From NCBI RefSeq assembly GCF_004348995.1, contig NZ_SMKQ01000013.1:20081-84080 (forward strand): a stretch of DNA of 64,000 nt, given 5' to 3'. The position numbers were made by a program, and so were the translations under genes. Origin of the DNA: Nonomuraea terrae. Its GTDB lineage: Bacteria; Actinomycetota; Actinomycetes; Streptosporangiales; Streptosporangiaceae. Positions 51,525 through 60,205 of the stretch are shown here, one piece after another. Within the stretch, counting starts at the first letter, position 1, and each line of letters begins with the position of its first letter. Below the pieces are notes generated by a model. That model saw only the letters and a program-made list of their open reading frames with translations. It made no database searches and had not been told where the DNA came from.

Positions 51525-52412
51525 ATGTCCTCACTGGTGAAATACAGGTCACCCTATATCGACAGCGGTCGGTGGGATGAGTTCCCCTTCCGGCAAGGGG
51601 ACATCGTCATCAGCACACGCTCGAAGAGCGGTACGACATGGGTGCAGATGATCTGCGCCCTGCTGATCTTCCAGACTCCCGATCTCCCGAAGCCGTTGCC
51701 GGAGATGTCCCCTTGGCTCGAGCACCTGGTCGCCCCGAAGGAGGAGGTATTCGCGCGGCTCGCGGCCCAGCGGCACCGGCGATTCATCAAGACGCACACG
51801 CCGCTCGACGGTGTTCCGATCGACCCGCAGGTCACCTACATCGTGGTTGGACGCCATCCGCTCGACATGGCCGTGTCGCAGTACCACATGTATGACAATC
51901 TCGACCGCGAGCGACTGCGTGCGCTCACGCATCGGTCCGAGCGCCCTGGGTCGTCGGAATCGGGGCTGCCTCTGCGCGACTGGCTGCTCCAATGGATGAA
52001 CAAGGACGTGGCGCCTGCCGATGATCTGAGCTCCTTGCCCGCAGTGATGTGGCACCTGTCGGACGCATGGGAAAGGCACCTCCGACAACCGAACGTCCTC
52101 TTGGTGCATTACGACGACCTGCTGGGAGACCTGGCCGGCGAGATGCGCCGGCTTGCGGGGGCGCTCAACATCAGCGTGCCGGAGGAAGCGTGGCCGGCAC
52201 TGGTCGACGCAGCGACGTTCGACAACATGAAATCCCGTGCCGACCGGCTCGCGCCGACCACCGGTGGCTTGCTCAAGGACAAGACGTTGTTCTTCCGGCG
52301 GGGAGAGTCGGGCTCGGGTCGCGAGTTGCTCACCGAGGATGAGCTTGCCCGCTACGAGAGGCGGACGCGCCAGCTGGCCCCAGCGGATCTGCTGCGGTGG
52401 TTGCACCGCTGA
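51525..52412 (+). CDS. sulfotransferase domain protein (PAPS-dependent)
   Basis: A 295-residue cytosolic-type sulfotransferase, moving sulfate from PAPS to a hydroxyl or amine. The 5'-phosphosulfate loop is STRSKSGTTWVQ near 28-39 and the 3'-phosphate site is VVGRHPLDMAVSQYHMYDN near 106-124; the catalytic histidine is probably in FIKTHTPLDG. The C-terminal KDKTLFFRRGESG resembles the R-K-G loop. I start at ATG 51525 (MSSLVKYRSPY) behind AGAGAAAG; the frame extends 30 codons further with a hydrophobic stretch that is not typical. Base composition just upstream is AT-richer than its surroundings. Confidence 0.88.
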   Translation: MSSLVKYRSPYIDSGRWDEFPFRQGDIVISTRSKSGTTWVQMICALLIFQTPDLPKPLPEMSPWLEHLVAPKEEVFARLAAQRHRRFIKTHTPLDGVPIDPQVTYIVVGRHPLDMAVSQYHMYDNLDRERLRALTHRSERPGSSESGLPLRDWLLQWMNKDVAPADDLSSLPAVMWHLSDAWERHLRQPNVLLVHYDDLLGDLAGEMRRLAGALNISVPEEAWPALVDAATFDNMKSRADRLAPTTGGLLKDKTLFFRRGESGSGRELLTEDELARYERRTRQLAPADLLRWLHR

Positions 52413-52429
52413 CCGGCGAACATATGGCT

Positions 52430-52714
52430 CCTGCCGAACGCGGCGCAGACGCCGTGTCCGCGCAGCCGCTCGTACCGGCCGGCGAGGATCTGCGTCGGGA
52501 CGGTCACCTCGCCCGACGATTCCCGGATGTCCCAGTCGGCCGGGTAGGAGGCGGCGTTCCGCGAACAGCTGCATCTGCGCGGCCGCCTCGATGTACAGGT
52601 CGGGATCGTAGACGGGGGCGCCGCTGTACAGCAAGAGTCCGGCGACCCTTCGGAGACGTCCAGATGCTCGACCAGGGCGTCGACGACATGGGCGAACCGC
52701 TCTGTGGAGTACAT
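52430..52714 (-). pseudogene. alpha/beta hydrolase (proline iminopeptidase-like) remnant
   Basis: Three frames in turn give MYSTERFAHVVDALVEHLDV, VAGLLLYSGAPVYDPDLYIE and YPADWDIRESSGEVTVPTQI then LAGRYERLRGHG. These are the pieces of one hydrolase around and after its cap region, but split by two frameshifts, and both the beginning and the end are absent. It lies convergent to the sulfotransferase. Confidence 0.5.
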
Positions 52715-52945
52715 CCTCCTTCGGGATGCCTGGTGTTGTGGTCGGAACGGAGAGCTTCACTAAGGGCCTGTCCGGCGGATCATGCCGGGCGGCCCACCGG
52801 CGCTGAATCGCTGAGGCTTTTCATCCTGATGGCCTGGTACGGCAGGCCCGCGGAGAACGGTGCCCTCATGGGGCCCGCAGGAGCGTGCAGCGAAGTGATC
52901 CACCGTCCGCGGCCAACCCTCGGGGCCGTGGACGATGGGTTCTGC

Positions 52946-53569
52946 TCACCTCGACCTGGGAACGCCTCCGCCCAGGTAGGTGGACTTCTCCAGCAGTTGC
53001 GGCGTCATCGTGATCCCGGTTAGGCACTCGGCCAAGAGGAACGCCGGCCCTTCGTGGGGGTCGGCGATCGGGTAGACAGGGGAGTCGATCCGCTCCATGA
53101 CCTCTGCGAGTTCGTCCGGCATCTCCTCTGAATAGCTTTCATGGTGCGGGAACTCGCGCCGGATCTTCCCGTCTTTGATCCAGTGGGAATAACCTTCCTG
53201 GTGCACGAACTCGAACCGGATCTTTCCGTCGTCGATCCAGTGGAAGTAGTCCATGCCGTCGACGTCGAGGTAGAAGTGGGAGACGAGACGCGTGCCCGCC
53301 GACAGCGGCATGATGATCTCTTCGGTGACACCGAGCCCGCCGTAGGCCTCGACGAGGAGTACCCATTCTCCAACGGCGACGGCACCGAAGGTTTGCCCCC
53401 GGATCAGCTCATCAAGCGTCATGCGAGAGCAGTCTTCAACCCGCACGCCGAGCCGGGTCACCAGTTCCTCAGGTGTCAGGCCGCGGACGTAGGTGAAGCA
53501 ATAGGCATCCGCCAGGTCGGGGAAGCGCTCGCGGGAGAACCAGGCATAGTCGTCAGGAGTCGCGATCAT
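52946..53569 (-). CDS. DUF6461 family protein with a tandem 19-residue repeat
   Basis: A 207-residue protein. The N-terminus (DDYAWFSRERFPDLADAYCF, then VRGLTPEELVTRLG) matches DUF6461, a family of unknown function widespread in actinomycetes, often as standalone genes. Residues 110-128 (HWIDDGKIRFEFVHQEGYS) are repeated at 129-147 (HWIKDGKIRREFPHHESYS), 13 of 19 identical, corresponding to 57-bp units at 53186-53242 and 53129-53185. The C-terminal end LLAECLTGITMTPQLLE is family-like. It is monocistronic. Confidence 0.8.
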   Translation of the reverse strand: MIATPDDYAWFSRERFPDLADAYCFTYVRGLTPEELVTRLGVRVEDCSRMTLDELIRGQTFGAVAVGEWVLLVEAYGGLGVTEEIIMPLSAGTRLVSHFYLDVDGMDYFHWIDDGKIRFEFVHQEGYSHWIKDGKIRREFPHHESYSEEMPDELAEVMERIDSPVYPIADPHEGPAFLLAECLTGITMTPQLLEKSTYLGGGVPRSR

Positions 53570-53611
53570 CCCGTTATGCTCGCAGCACCTACCGACACAA
53601 TAAGAGCCATT

Positions 53612-54348
53612 TCATCCTGAGTAGCGGCCTTCTTCCACGAGCTGCAGCACAAGGATCGCTTGGACGAGTGCGGTCGCGCGATGCGGGCAACAGCGCAGCT
53701 TGGTCAGCACCTTCCAGGACTTCAAGGTCGCGACGGCCCGCTCGCCGATGGCTCGGATACGGGCGTGGGCGCGGTTGTTGTCCCGCTGTCCGTGCGACAA
53801 CAAGGGACGATGGCGGTGCCGCTTGAAGGGTGTGCGGATCGTGCCGCCCGCGCCTTGATATCCCTTGTCCGCGAAGGTCTTCACGCCGGCGCTGGTCAAG
53901 GCGTCGATTAGGCCAGCCATCCGAGCGGCGGTCACGTCGTGGGTGGCGCCCGGCAGCACGGGTGAGGCCCAGACCAGCCGGCCGATGGGGTCGGCGAGCA
54001 GTTGCACGTTCATTCCATGCTGCGTGTGTTTGCCGCCGTAGTACGGTCGCTCGTCGGCGAGGCGGTCGATGGGGATGAGGGTGCCGTCGAGGATGGTGTA
54101 GGCCAGCCGGGAGGCGCGGTCGGCGGCGGCGTGCACGTTGTCGGCCAGGGCGGCCAGGCGGGCGTAGGTTTCGCCGTTGCGCACTGCGCCAGGACCAGCA
54201 GGGCTTGCTGGGCCGGGGCTGACTTCCGCCACCGTGAGCGGCGTTCGGCGCGCCGGGTGCGGATGAGTTCGGCCAGGCGGATCAGGGTGTGGTTGCACAG
54301 TGAAATCGAGGCACGGTAGGACAGCAACGAGGCTCCCGGTTGGGGCAT
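53612..54348 (-). mobile_element. decayed IS5-family (IS112-like) transposase
   Basis: Pieces of a DDE transposase in two frames. The N-terminal part (LLSYRASISLCNHTLIRLAE, RRTR-like RRAERRSRWRK, QQALLVLAQ) lies at about 54190-54340; after a one-base loss near 54183 the frame changes to NGETYARLAALADNVHAA, DGTLIPIDRLADERPYYGGK, PGATHDVTAARMAGLIDAL, ADKGYQGAGG and KSWKVLTKLRCCP. About 20 residues of the usual HTH after TYARLA are missing. GAGCCATTTCATCC near 53606 resembles an end repeat; no partner was found, so the element is immobile. Confidence 0.8.
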
Positions 54349-54546
54349 CGGATCTTGGTCGACTGCTGTCTCGTCGGGAGCCTCCTCTCATCTGCCACCG
54401 CTCTCCGTGAAGCCATGGTGACCATGGCCGCCAGGTTGGAAAGAGCTCGCTGTATCGACCCGCCGGACGAGGTGCTGGGAGAAGCAGGTTGGGTCCGTCG
54501 ATAAATACCTCGACATCGGTCGCGGTGATCGGGGACACTTCGCGCG

Positions 54547-55053
54547 ATGACCAGAATCCATGACACACCGCCGGCGTGGGACGAGCGCACCCAGCTCACC
54601 ACGTTTCTCGACTACGCACGTGACACCGCCCGCGCCAAATGCGATGGCGTCGCTGCGGAGGACGCCCGCAAAGCGCTCCTGTCGGGCTCGCCGCTGATGA
54701 CCATGAGCGGAGTGATCAACCACCTCCGCTGGGTCGAGTACTACTGGTTCCAAGTGGTCTTCCTCGGTGAGGAAGACCGGGGCCCCTGGACCGAGGAAGA
54801 CCCCGACCGCGAGATGCGTATCGCCGTTGACTTCCCGCTCACTCAATTGCTCGACGAATACGCCGAACAGAGCACCCGCTACCGCGAACTGGTCGCCGGG
54901 AACGGCCTGGACAAGCAGGCCCAGCGAGCCGTCCGCAACGGCCTCCACGTCGACCTGCGCTGGATCCTCCTCCACCTCACCGAGGAGACAGCCCGCCACA
55001 ACGGCCACCTGGACATCCTGCGCGAGATGCTCGACGGCACGACCGGCGACTAG
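54547..55053 (+). CDS. DinB/mycothiol-dependent transferase family protein
   Basis: A 168-residue four-helix DinB-type protein (DUF664 branch). The metal histidines are expected in VINHLRWVEYYWF near 58-70 and in ETARHNGHLDILREMLDG near 146-163. In actinomycetes this branch includes mycothiol-dependent transferases and detoxification enzymes. ATG 54547 begins MTRIHDTPPAWDERTQL, typical of the group. It stands alone between two decayed IS5 copies. Confidence 0.88.
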   Translation: MTRIHDTPPAWDERTQLTTFLDYARDTARAKCDGVAAEDARKALLSGSPLMTMSGVINHLRWVEYYWFQVVFLGEEDRGPWTEEDPDREMRIAVDFPLTQLLDEYAEQSTRYRELVAGNGLDKQAQRAVRNGLHVDLRWILLHLTEETARHNGHLDILREMLDGTTGD

Positions 55054-55061
55054 AACCGGCG

Positions 55062-55702
55062 GAGATCACGGGCGGAGCCACGGGCCGGGTCGAGGCAACG
55101 GTGACGGTGCCATGGAAGATGTAGCCGCACTCGTCGAACCTCGTGGCCACGGCTCGGGAGTTCTTCAACGCATTGATCGTCCGCTCGACTTCGTTCCTTC
55201 GCCTGTAGATCGTCTTGTCGAAGCCTGCGGGTCGGCCGCCCTTGCTGCCCCTTCGTCGGTGGATCTTGCAGGTCAGGCCGCCCCGGAAGCGTCCGAGCCC
55301 TTCGTCAGGGCGGTGCTGCCGGGGCGTGCGTCTTTCCCGGCGCTCTTGGCGGTCTCCTACGAGCCCCGGCGGCGTGCTGATGGGCCCGGCAGGAGGTCGA
55401 ATCGACGCTCACCATCGACCAGTCGATCCGGCCTTCCGCGTCGGCGTCGGCCAGGACGGCCACGAAGATCCCGTCCCAGGTGCCGTCCGCCGACCAGCGT
55501 CTTGCCGTTGGTCCACCGTCTTCCATGGGCCGAAACGTGCACGTAGATCCCGCCATGGCATCCCAGTGCGCAGTCGGTACAGGATTCCGTTCATGACTCT
55601 GCGGTGGCCGGCCCAACTGCCGCCGCGCTGCCCGGATTTCGGCGGACGCGGCTTCAGCCGGGCCCACTTCGCATGCGTTGAATCTCCCCGCCCCATGCTC
55701 AT
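55062..55702 (-). mobile_element. second decayed IS5-family (IS427-like) transposase
   Basis: From ATG 55702 one frame reads WARLKPRPPKSGQRGGSWAG then RVMNGILYRLRTGMPWRDL, followed in other frames by WSMVSVDSTSCRAHQHAAG and, nearer 55062, FRGGLTCKIHRRRGSKGG, NEVERTINALKNSRAVATRF and GYIFHGTVTVAS. This is the order of an IS5/IS427 transposase including the catalytic first D and final E, with the middle portion (second D) deleted and at least three frame changes. It is a different subgroup from the copy at 53612. Confidence 0.75.
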
Positions 55703-56105
55703 GCCAACGCCCCGAAGCCAGCCGCGACGGTCACATGATCCGCAGAACAGGCCTTCTCCGAGGCTGGAGCAGAGATCGCTCAGTGTCCCGTGTGGTGGCA
55801 TCCTTGCGGCTGCCGCCACGGTCAACCTTCCTCCCATAACCTCGCGATGGGGGGCGGGTGGTTGGCCGGGTCCACGCGCTTGAGCTTGGTCCAGCCGGTC
55901 CAGGCGCGCTTCTTCAGCAGGTCGATCAGTTGGCGGGCCGGCGGCACCGCGTCGAACGCGAGTGTGTCCATCAGCCTGACGAGCGGTGGCTCGATGTCGG
56001 TGTCGTCGACATAGTCCTCGCCCCTCTCGTCGGCCAACCGTTCTGTCACCACCGAAAGTGGGCCAGAGCCGTTGATACATGATGGGACACCCCCGTCGCC
56101 GGCGC
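55703..56105. other. unrecognised debris between the IS remnant and the response regulator
   Basis: A minus-strand frame around 55829-56066 reads VVTERLADERGEDYVDDTDI then PPLVRLMDTLAFDAVPPARQ and ends ARLWEEG. It has a coded appearance but I cannot assign a family, and it has no usable start. It is most likely the end of a gene cut off by the insertion. Confidence 0.35.
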
Positions 56106-56708
56106 TCACAGCCAGTCGTGTTCCCGCGCGTACCGCGCCGCTTCGTGCCGGGTCCGGGTCTGGGTCTTCTGCATCGCGTTCGAGAGGTAGTTGCGCACCG
56201 TGCCTTCCGCCAGGTGGAGCCGGGTGGCGATGTCGGCGGCCGAGTAGCCTTCGCCGGTCGCTCGCAGCACGTCGAGCTCGCGGTCGGTGAGCGGGCAGTC
56301 GTCGACGACGGCGAGGGCGGAGACATCGGGGTCGATCCATCGCCTGCCCTCGTGCAGGGTCGTGATGACCGAGACGATGTGCGCCGGTTCCGCGGACTTG
56401 CTGACGAAGCCTTGGACTCCGAGTTTCAGTGCCCTGCGCAGCACCCCGGGCCTGGCATGGCGGGTCAGCATGAGGATCACCTGCTCCGGCCGGGCCCTAC
56501 GGATCTCCGCCACGGCATCGAGGCCGTCCATACCGGGCATCTCCAGGTCGATGACGAGCACGTCGGGCTGGTGTCGCAGCGTGGCCTGGACAGCGGCCTC
56601 GCCGTCTCCCGCTTCGGCGAGCATGGTGATCTCGCCTTCTAGGGGGAGCAGTGCCGCCAGTGCTTTGCGCAGGAGTGCCTCGTCGTCGGCGAGTACCACG
56701 GTGGTCAT
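56106..56708 (-). CDS. NarL/DesR-type response regulator
   Basis: A 200-residue regulator. The receiver domain has the acidic pair ADDE at 7-10, phospho-acceptor Asp54 in DVLVIDLEMPGMDG, and lysine in FVSKSAEP. The LuxR-type HTH is at about 138-196 (LTDRELDVLRATGEGYSAAD, LHLAEGTVRNYLSN). It follows the histidine kinase by 18 bp and should bind the repeats at 58128-58172 ahead of the divergent ABC genes. Confidence 0.94.
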   Translation of the reverse strand: MTTVVLADDEALLRKALAALLPLEGEITMLAEAGDGEAAVQATLRHQPDVLVIDLEMPGMDGLDAVAEIRRARPEQVILMLTRHARPGVLRRALKLGVQGFVSKSAEPAHIVSVITTLHEGRRWIDPDVSALAVVDDCPLTDRELDVLRATGEGYSAADIATRLHLAEGTVRNYLSNAMQKTQTRTRHEAARYAREHDWL

Positions 56709-56726
56709 CAGTTGTCCTTCCCCGCT

Positions 56727-57920
56727 TCAGCGGGCAGTGTCCGAGCGACCGTCCGGGAATGCCGCGGCCGTCAGGAAACGCCCGTCCTTCTGCTCCACCG
56801 TCAGCTCGCCCCCATTGCCCGCCACTCGTTCCCTGAGCGTGGCGAGCCCCCGCAGCTCGGGCAGCGGAGCCTCCTGTGCGCCGTCGTTGACGATGGCGAT
56901 GCCCGACTCCGACAGGGTGATGCGCACCTGTCTGGCCTGGGCGTGTCGCAGGATGTTGGTCGTCGTCTCGCGCAGGACCTGGCCGAGCAGCTCGCCCGCG
57001 GCCTCGAAGAGGTTCTTCGCGTTCTCCAGCTCCGCGGACAGGTTGAGCCGTCGTTGCGCGTAGGCGAGCTCCTTGGTCTGGGTGATGGTGTCGCTGACCA
57101 GGGTGTGCACCTCGCGTAGTTCCTGCTCCACCCGTTCGGCGTCGCTGTGCAGCAGCTTCTGGGCCAGCGTGATCTTCAGCTTCACCACGTGCAGCGTGTG
57201 GCCCTGGATATCGTGCAGATCGCTGGCGAAACGCATGCGCTCTCGGATAACGGCCAGCTCGGCTTCGCGTTCTCGTGCCTCCTCCAGCTCCGCCACGAGC
57301 CCGTAGAACCTCTGGTTGGGGAACATGAGACCGGTCAGCACCGCGGTGACGCCCGCGGGGACGACGACGTACGCGATCAGCACGCCGGAGAGATGTTCTT
57401 GTGTCACCAACAGCCGCGCCGCGCCTGTCAGGGCGACGTAGGCGGTCACCCCCAGGGCCGCCCATCCTCGGTGGCGCGGTAGCTGGGGGATGGTCAGGGG
57501 GCCCACGATCGAGATGCCGTAGAACGCCGTGTCATTGCCCGTCACCAGCACGCCTAGGGCCCATACGGCCGCGGCGACGATCAGGCAGGGGAGTGCCACG
57601 CGGGAGATGTCGCGCGCCGCCCACCATACGAAGGCCACCAGGGCCGCGACCACGCCCAGAGCCAGGACAACGGCCTGCCACCAGGTCCGGGCGTCCGTCG
57701 CCACCAGCAGTGCCCCCACGGCGGCGAGCAGTGGGAGGAACATGATGAGGTTGAGCCTGCTCAGCCGTCCCCGCGTCGTCTCGGTGTGCCCGGACCTCGG
57801 GTGTGATCCTGCCCGAACCGGCCGCACCGGTCCTCCTCCGGCCCGGGGGTCGTCAGGCCGGGCGGCGGGAGCACTGGAGCGCTCGCCACGATGAGGGCCG
57901 TCGCCGTCCACATCGCTCAC
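56727..57920 (-). CDS. DesK-type sensor histidine kinase
   Basis: A 397-residue HPK7 kinase. About five or six membrane helices occupy residues 55-200 (IMFLPLLAAVGALLVATDA, VALPCLIVAAAVWALGVLV, GVLIAYVVVPAGVTAVLTGL). The HisKA_3 phospho-site is in FASDLHDIQGHTLHVVKLK, and the ATPase has NILRHAQA for the N-box and a short catalytic domain ending in GGELTVEQKDGRF. There is no extracellular domain, so it may sense the membrane, as DesK does, or the neighbouring small peptide. GTG 57920 overlaps the stop of the 45-codon gene. Confidence 0.93.
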   Translation of the reverse strand: MSDVDGDGPHRGERSSAPAARPDDPRAGGGPVRPVRAGSHPRSGHTETTRGRLSRLNLIMFLPLLAAVGALLVATDARTWWQAVVLALGVVAALVAFVWWAARDISRVALPCLIVAAAVWALGVLVTGNDTAFYGISIVGPLTIPQLPRHRGWAALGVTAYVALTGAARLLVTQEHLSGVLIAYVVVPAGVTAVLTGLMFPNQRFYGLVAELEEAREREAELAVIRERMRFASDLHDIQGHTLHVVKLKITLAQKLLHSDAERVEQELREVHTLVSDTITQTKELAYAQRRLNLSAELENAKNLFEAAGELLGQVLRETTTNILRHAQARQVRITLSESGIAIVNDGAQEAPLPELRGLATLRERVAGNGGELTVEQKDGRFLTAAAFPDGRSDTAR

Positions 57921-58054
57921 CGGTTGTGCTCCGGCGACGGCTCCACGCCGCCGGGCGGGAGACCGGCACCGGGGTGGTGGAGGAACGCCGCGCAGGCCGC
58001 GAGGCAGACGATCATGTTGATCGTCAGCGGAATGCGCGGGGCTTCGGTGTCCAT
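57917..58054 (-). CDS. 45-residue membrane peptide, coupled to the histidine kinase
   Basis: ATG 58052-58054, with GGAGAG 6 bases upstream, begins a 45-residue product: MDTEAPRIPLTINMIVCLAA, then CAAFLHHPGAGLPPGGVEPS and PEHNR. There is one predicted membrane helix (LTINMIVCLAACAAFL) and a proline/glycine-rich C-end. The TGA stop overlaps the kinase GTG (GTGA), so translation of kinase and peptide is coupled. Its position at the head of the two-component operon suggests a sensor accessory, but I know of no assigned function. Confidence 0.6.
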   Translation of the reverse strand: MDTEAPRIPLTINMIVCLAACAAFLHHPGAGLPPGGVEPSPEHNR

Positions 58055-58127
58055 GGGTGGCTCTCCAGGATCGAACAGCAGAGTTTTTCCAGTATTCTTC
58101 CGGTTTCGTGGTGGCGCCAGTGACGCT

Positions 58128-58172
58128 ACGTCATGCTTTCCGGCAAGAAATGTCATGGCGAGGTCATGACGT
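58128..58172. promoter_or_regulatory. GTCATG repeats in the ABC/two-component divergent promoter
   Basis: GTCATG occurs at 58130-58135, 58152-58157 and 58163-58168, spaced 22 and 11 bp, so all lie on one face of the helix. The outer copies are also part of an inverted repeat ACGTCATG (58128-58135) and CATGACGT (58165-58172). The site lies 45-90 bp upstream of the ABC ATPase start and is a good candidate for binding by the DesR-type regulator. Confidence 0.6.
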
Positions 58173-58216
58173 GGTCGCACTGCCCGGTGAGCGCGGCGGC
58201 TGCTGAGATCGACGGC

Positions 58217-59101
58217 ATGTCCTCGACACCGGTTATCGACGTTGAACGTCTGAACCTCACCTACGGCGACTTCCACGCCGTGAAAGACCTGTCCTTCCAG
58301 GTGGAGCGCGGGGAGCTCTACGCGCTGCTCGGCACGAACGGGGCGGGTAAGACCTCGACCCTGGAGACCGTCGAAGGCCACCGCACCGCCACCTCGGGCA
58401 CCGTGCGGGTCTTCGGGAAGAGCCCGCGAGACCGGCGCGCCGTGCGGCCCAGGATGGGCATCATGCTGCAGGAGAGCGGATTCTCGCCGGACCTGACGGT
58501 GAAGGAGTCGGTCCGGCTGATCGGAAAACTCACCCAGCGCACCGACCGGGTCGAACGCGTGCTCGGCATCGTCGACCTCACCCGCAAGGCCGCCACCAAG
58601 GTGTCCCAGCTCTCCGGCGGCGAGAAACGGCGCCTGGACTTCGCCACCGCCGTGTACGGAACGCCCGAGCTGATCTTCCTGGACGAGCCCACCACCGGTT
58701 TGGACATCCAGTCCCGAGATGATCTGTGGGACGTCGTGGACAAGCTGCGCGAAGACGGCTCCACCGTCGTTCTCACCACCCACTACCTGGAAGAGGCGCA
58801 GCAGCGCGCCGACCGCATCGGCCTCATGCACAAGGGCGCCTTCTACCGGGAGGGGACCGTCTCCGAGCTGACGCGGATGCTGCCGGCCGCCATCCGCTTC
58901 CTTTTCGCGGACCCCGTCCCCGCGCTACCGCTGCAGGCCACGCGCGAGGGTGACGGGAAGGTCCTCATCGAGACCTTCGACCTGCAAAAGGACCTGCACA
59001 CCCTGCTCCGCTGGGCGCAGGACCACACGGTGGAACTGCGGGAACTTCAAGCTGGACCGACCCGGCTCGACGACGTCTTCCGCGCCCTGGGCAGCGACTA
59101 G
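58217..59101 (+). CDS. ABC transporter ATP-binding protein
   Basis: A 294-residue ATPase. Walker A GTNGAGKTS is at 39-47, signature LSGGEKRRL at 132-140 and Walker B ELIFLDEP at 151-158, with switch His in TTHYLEE. The C-terminal extension of about 80 residues is of the DrrA/CcmA type. ATG 58217 is chosen since homologues begin near VIDVERLNLTYG. It is divergent from the two-component operon and 63 bp before its permease; regulation by that system is expected from known DesK/DesR-ABC pairs. Confidence 0.92.
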   Translation: MSSTPVIDVERLNLTYGDFHAVKDLSFQVERGELYALLGTNGAGKTSTLETVEGHRTATSGTVRVFGKSPRDRRAVRPRMGIMLQESGFSPDLTVKESVRLIGKLTQRTDRVERVLGIVDLTRKAATKVSQLSGGEKRRLDFATAVYGTPELIFLDEPTTGLDIQSRDDLWDVVDKLREDGSTVVLTTHYLEEAQQRADRIGLMHKGAFYREGTVSELTRMLPAAIRFLFADPVPALPLQATREGDGKVLIETFDLQKDLHTLLRWAQDHTVELRELQAGPTRLDDVFRALGSD

Positions 59102-59164
59102 ACCTGCTCCCGGAACTCTCCCCAGGACACTCCCGGAACCCTCCCAAGAAGAAGGACCTTCGCC

Positions 59165-59884
59165 ATGTTTTCGATCGCTCTCAGTGAGCTGGCCCAGATC
59201 TTCCGGAACCGGCTGGTTCTGGTCACCAGCCTCATCATGCCCGCGGCGGTCAGCGCGCTCTTCATCTACCAGCACGAAGGCTTCGCGGCCCTGGGCAGCC
59301 TCGGATACATCGCGGCGGTGGTCATGTTCACCGTCGGGGCGTTCGGGCTCTACACCACCACGGTCACCACCCTGGCCTCACGCCGGCAGAACCTCTTCCT
59401 CAAGCGGCTGCGCTCCACCGCGGCCGGCGACGCCGGCATCCTGGCCGGGCTGCTTCTCCCGATCACCGTCATCTCGCTGGTCCAGGTGGCCGTGATCATG
59501 ACCGTGCTGGCCGTGGTCACCGGCCGGCCGGACAACATCCTCCTCCTGGCGGCGGCCGTCCTCGCCATGGTGATCATGATGCTCGGCCTGGGACTGGCCA
59601 CGGCGGGACTGACGAACTCCCCCGAGCACGCCCAGGTGACCACGCTGCCCATCAGCCTCGGCACCATCGCCGTGACCAGCTGGGTGGGGATCACCGGCAC
59701 CGAGGAACTCACCCTGATCAAGCGGCTGCTTCCGGGCGGCTCGGCCACTGAACTGGTCCTCAACGCCTGGAACGGCGGCGTTCCCGTCACGGAATCCCTG
59801 ATCCTCCTGGCGCCCACGCTGGGCTGGGTCGCCGTCGCCGTCGCGCTGGCCTCCCGGATCTTCCGCTGGGAGCCGCGCCGATGA
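59165..59884 (+). CDS. ABC-2 type transporter permease
   Basis: A 239-residue permease with six hydrophobic segments (VTSLIMPAAVSALFI, YIAAVVMFTVGAFGLYTTTVT, ILAGLLLPITVISLVQVAVIM, ILLLAAAVLAMVIMMLGLGL and two more). TLASRRQNLFLKRLR is the characteristic cytoplasmic loop of ABC-2 exporters. It follows the ATPase and has AAGAAGGA ahead of ATG 59165. Confidence 0.92.
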   Translation: MFSIALSELAQIFRNRLVLVTSLIMPAAVSALFIYQHEGFAALGSLGYIAAVVMFTVGAFGLYTTTVTTLASRRQNLFLKRLRSTAAGDAGILAGLLLPITVISLVQVAVIMTVLAVVTGRPDNILLLAAAVLAMVIMMLGLGLATAGLTNSPEHAQVTTLPISLGTIAVTSWVGITGTEELTLIKRLLPGGSATELVLNAWNGGVPVTESLILLAPTLGWVAVAVALASRIFRWEPRR

Positions 59885-60205
59885 CGACACCCGGCGTGGG
59901 GTGTCCCTGGGCGCGGATGACGCAACCAACAGGGTGAGTGTTGTGCATCATGTGCCCTTCGATTCTGGTGTGCTGTGACGGCACGGTCCCTCCTTTGTAT
60001 TCAGACAAGCTCGGCCAGAAGCGAGACAACGCCACGCGGGCTCTCACCGCGGTGATGGGCGACCTGTACAAACCCCGCCCGGCCTTGACGGCATCGGCCA
60101 CGCACCAACGGCGAGTCCAGAAGCCGCCTGGCGCCCGTTATCGGCCGGGCACACGCCGGACCCGGCGACACCCATCGAAACCATGAGAACAAGGAGTTCA
60201 CCACC
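59885..60205. other. intergenic region upstream of the CPBP protease
   Basis: No gene recognised. AAGGAG 6 bases before ATG 60206 is a strong ribosome site for the next gene. No clear terminator for the ABC genes is seen, so partial read-through into the protease gene is possible. Confidence 0.4.

Noticed and set aside
57917..58831. A 304-codon frame ending with the small kinase-linked peptide
   Set aside because: Its upper part is antisense to the ABC ATPase. Only the last 45 codons, with their own ATG and ribosome site, are credible.
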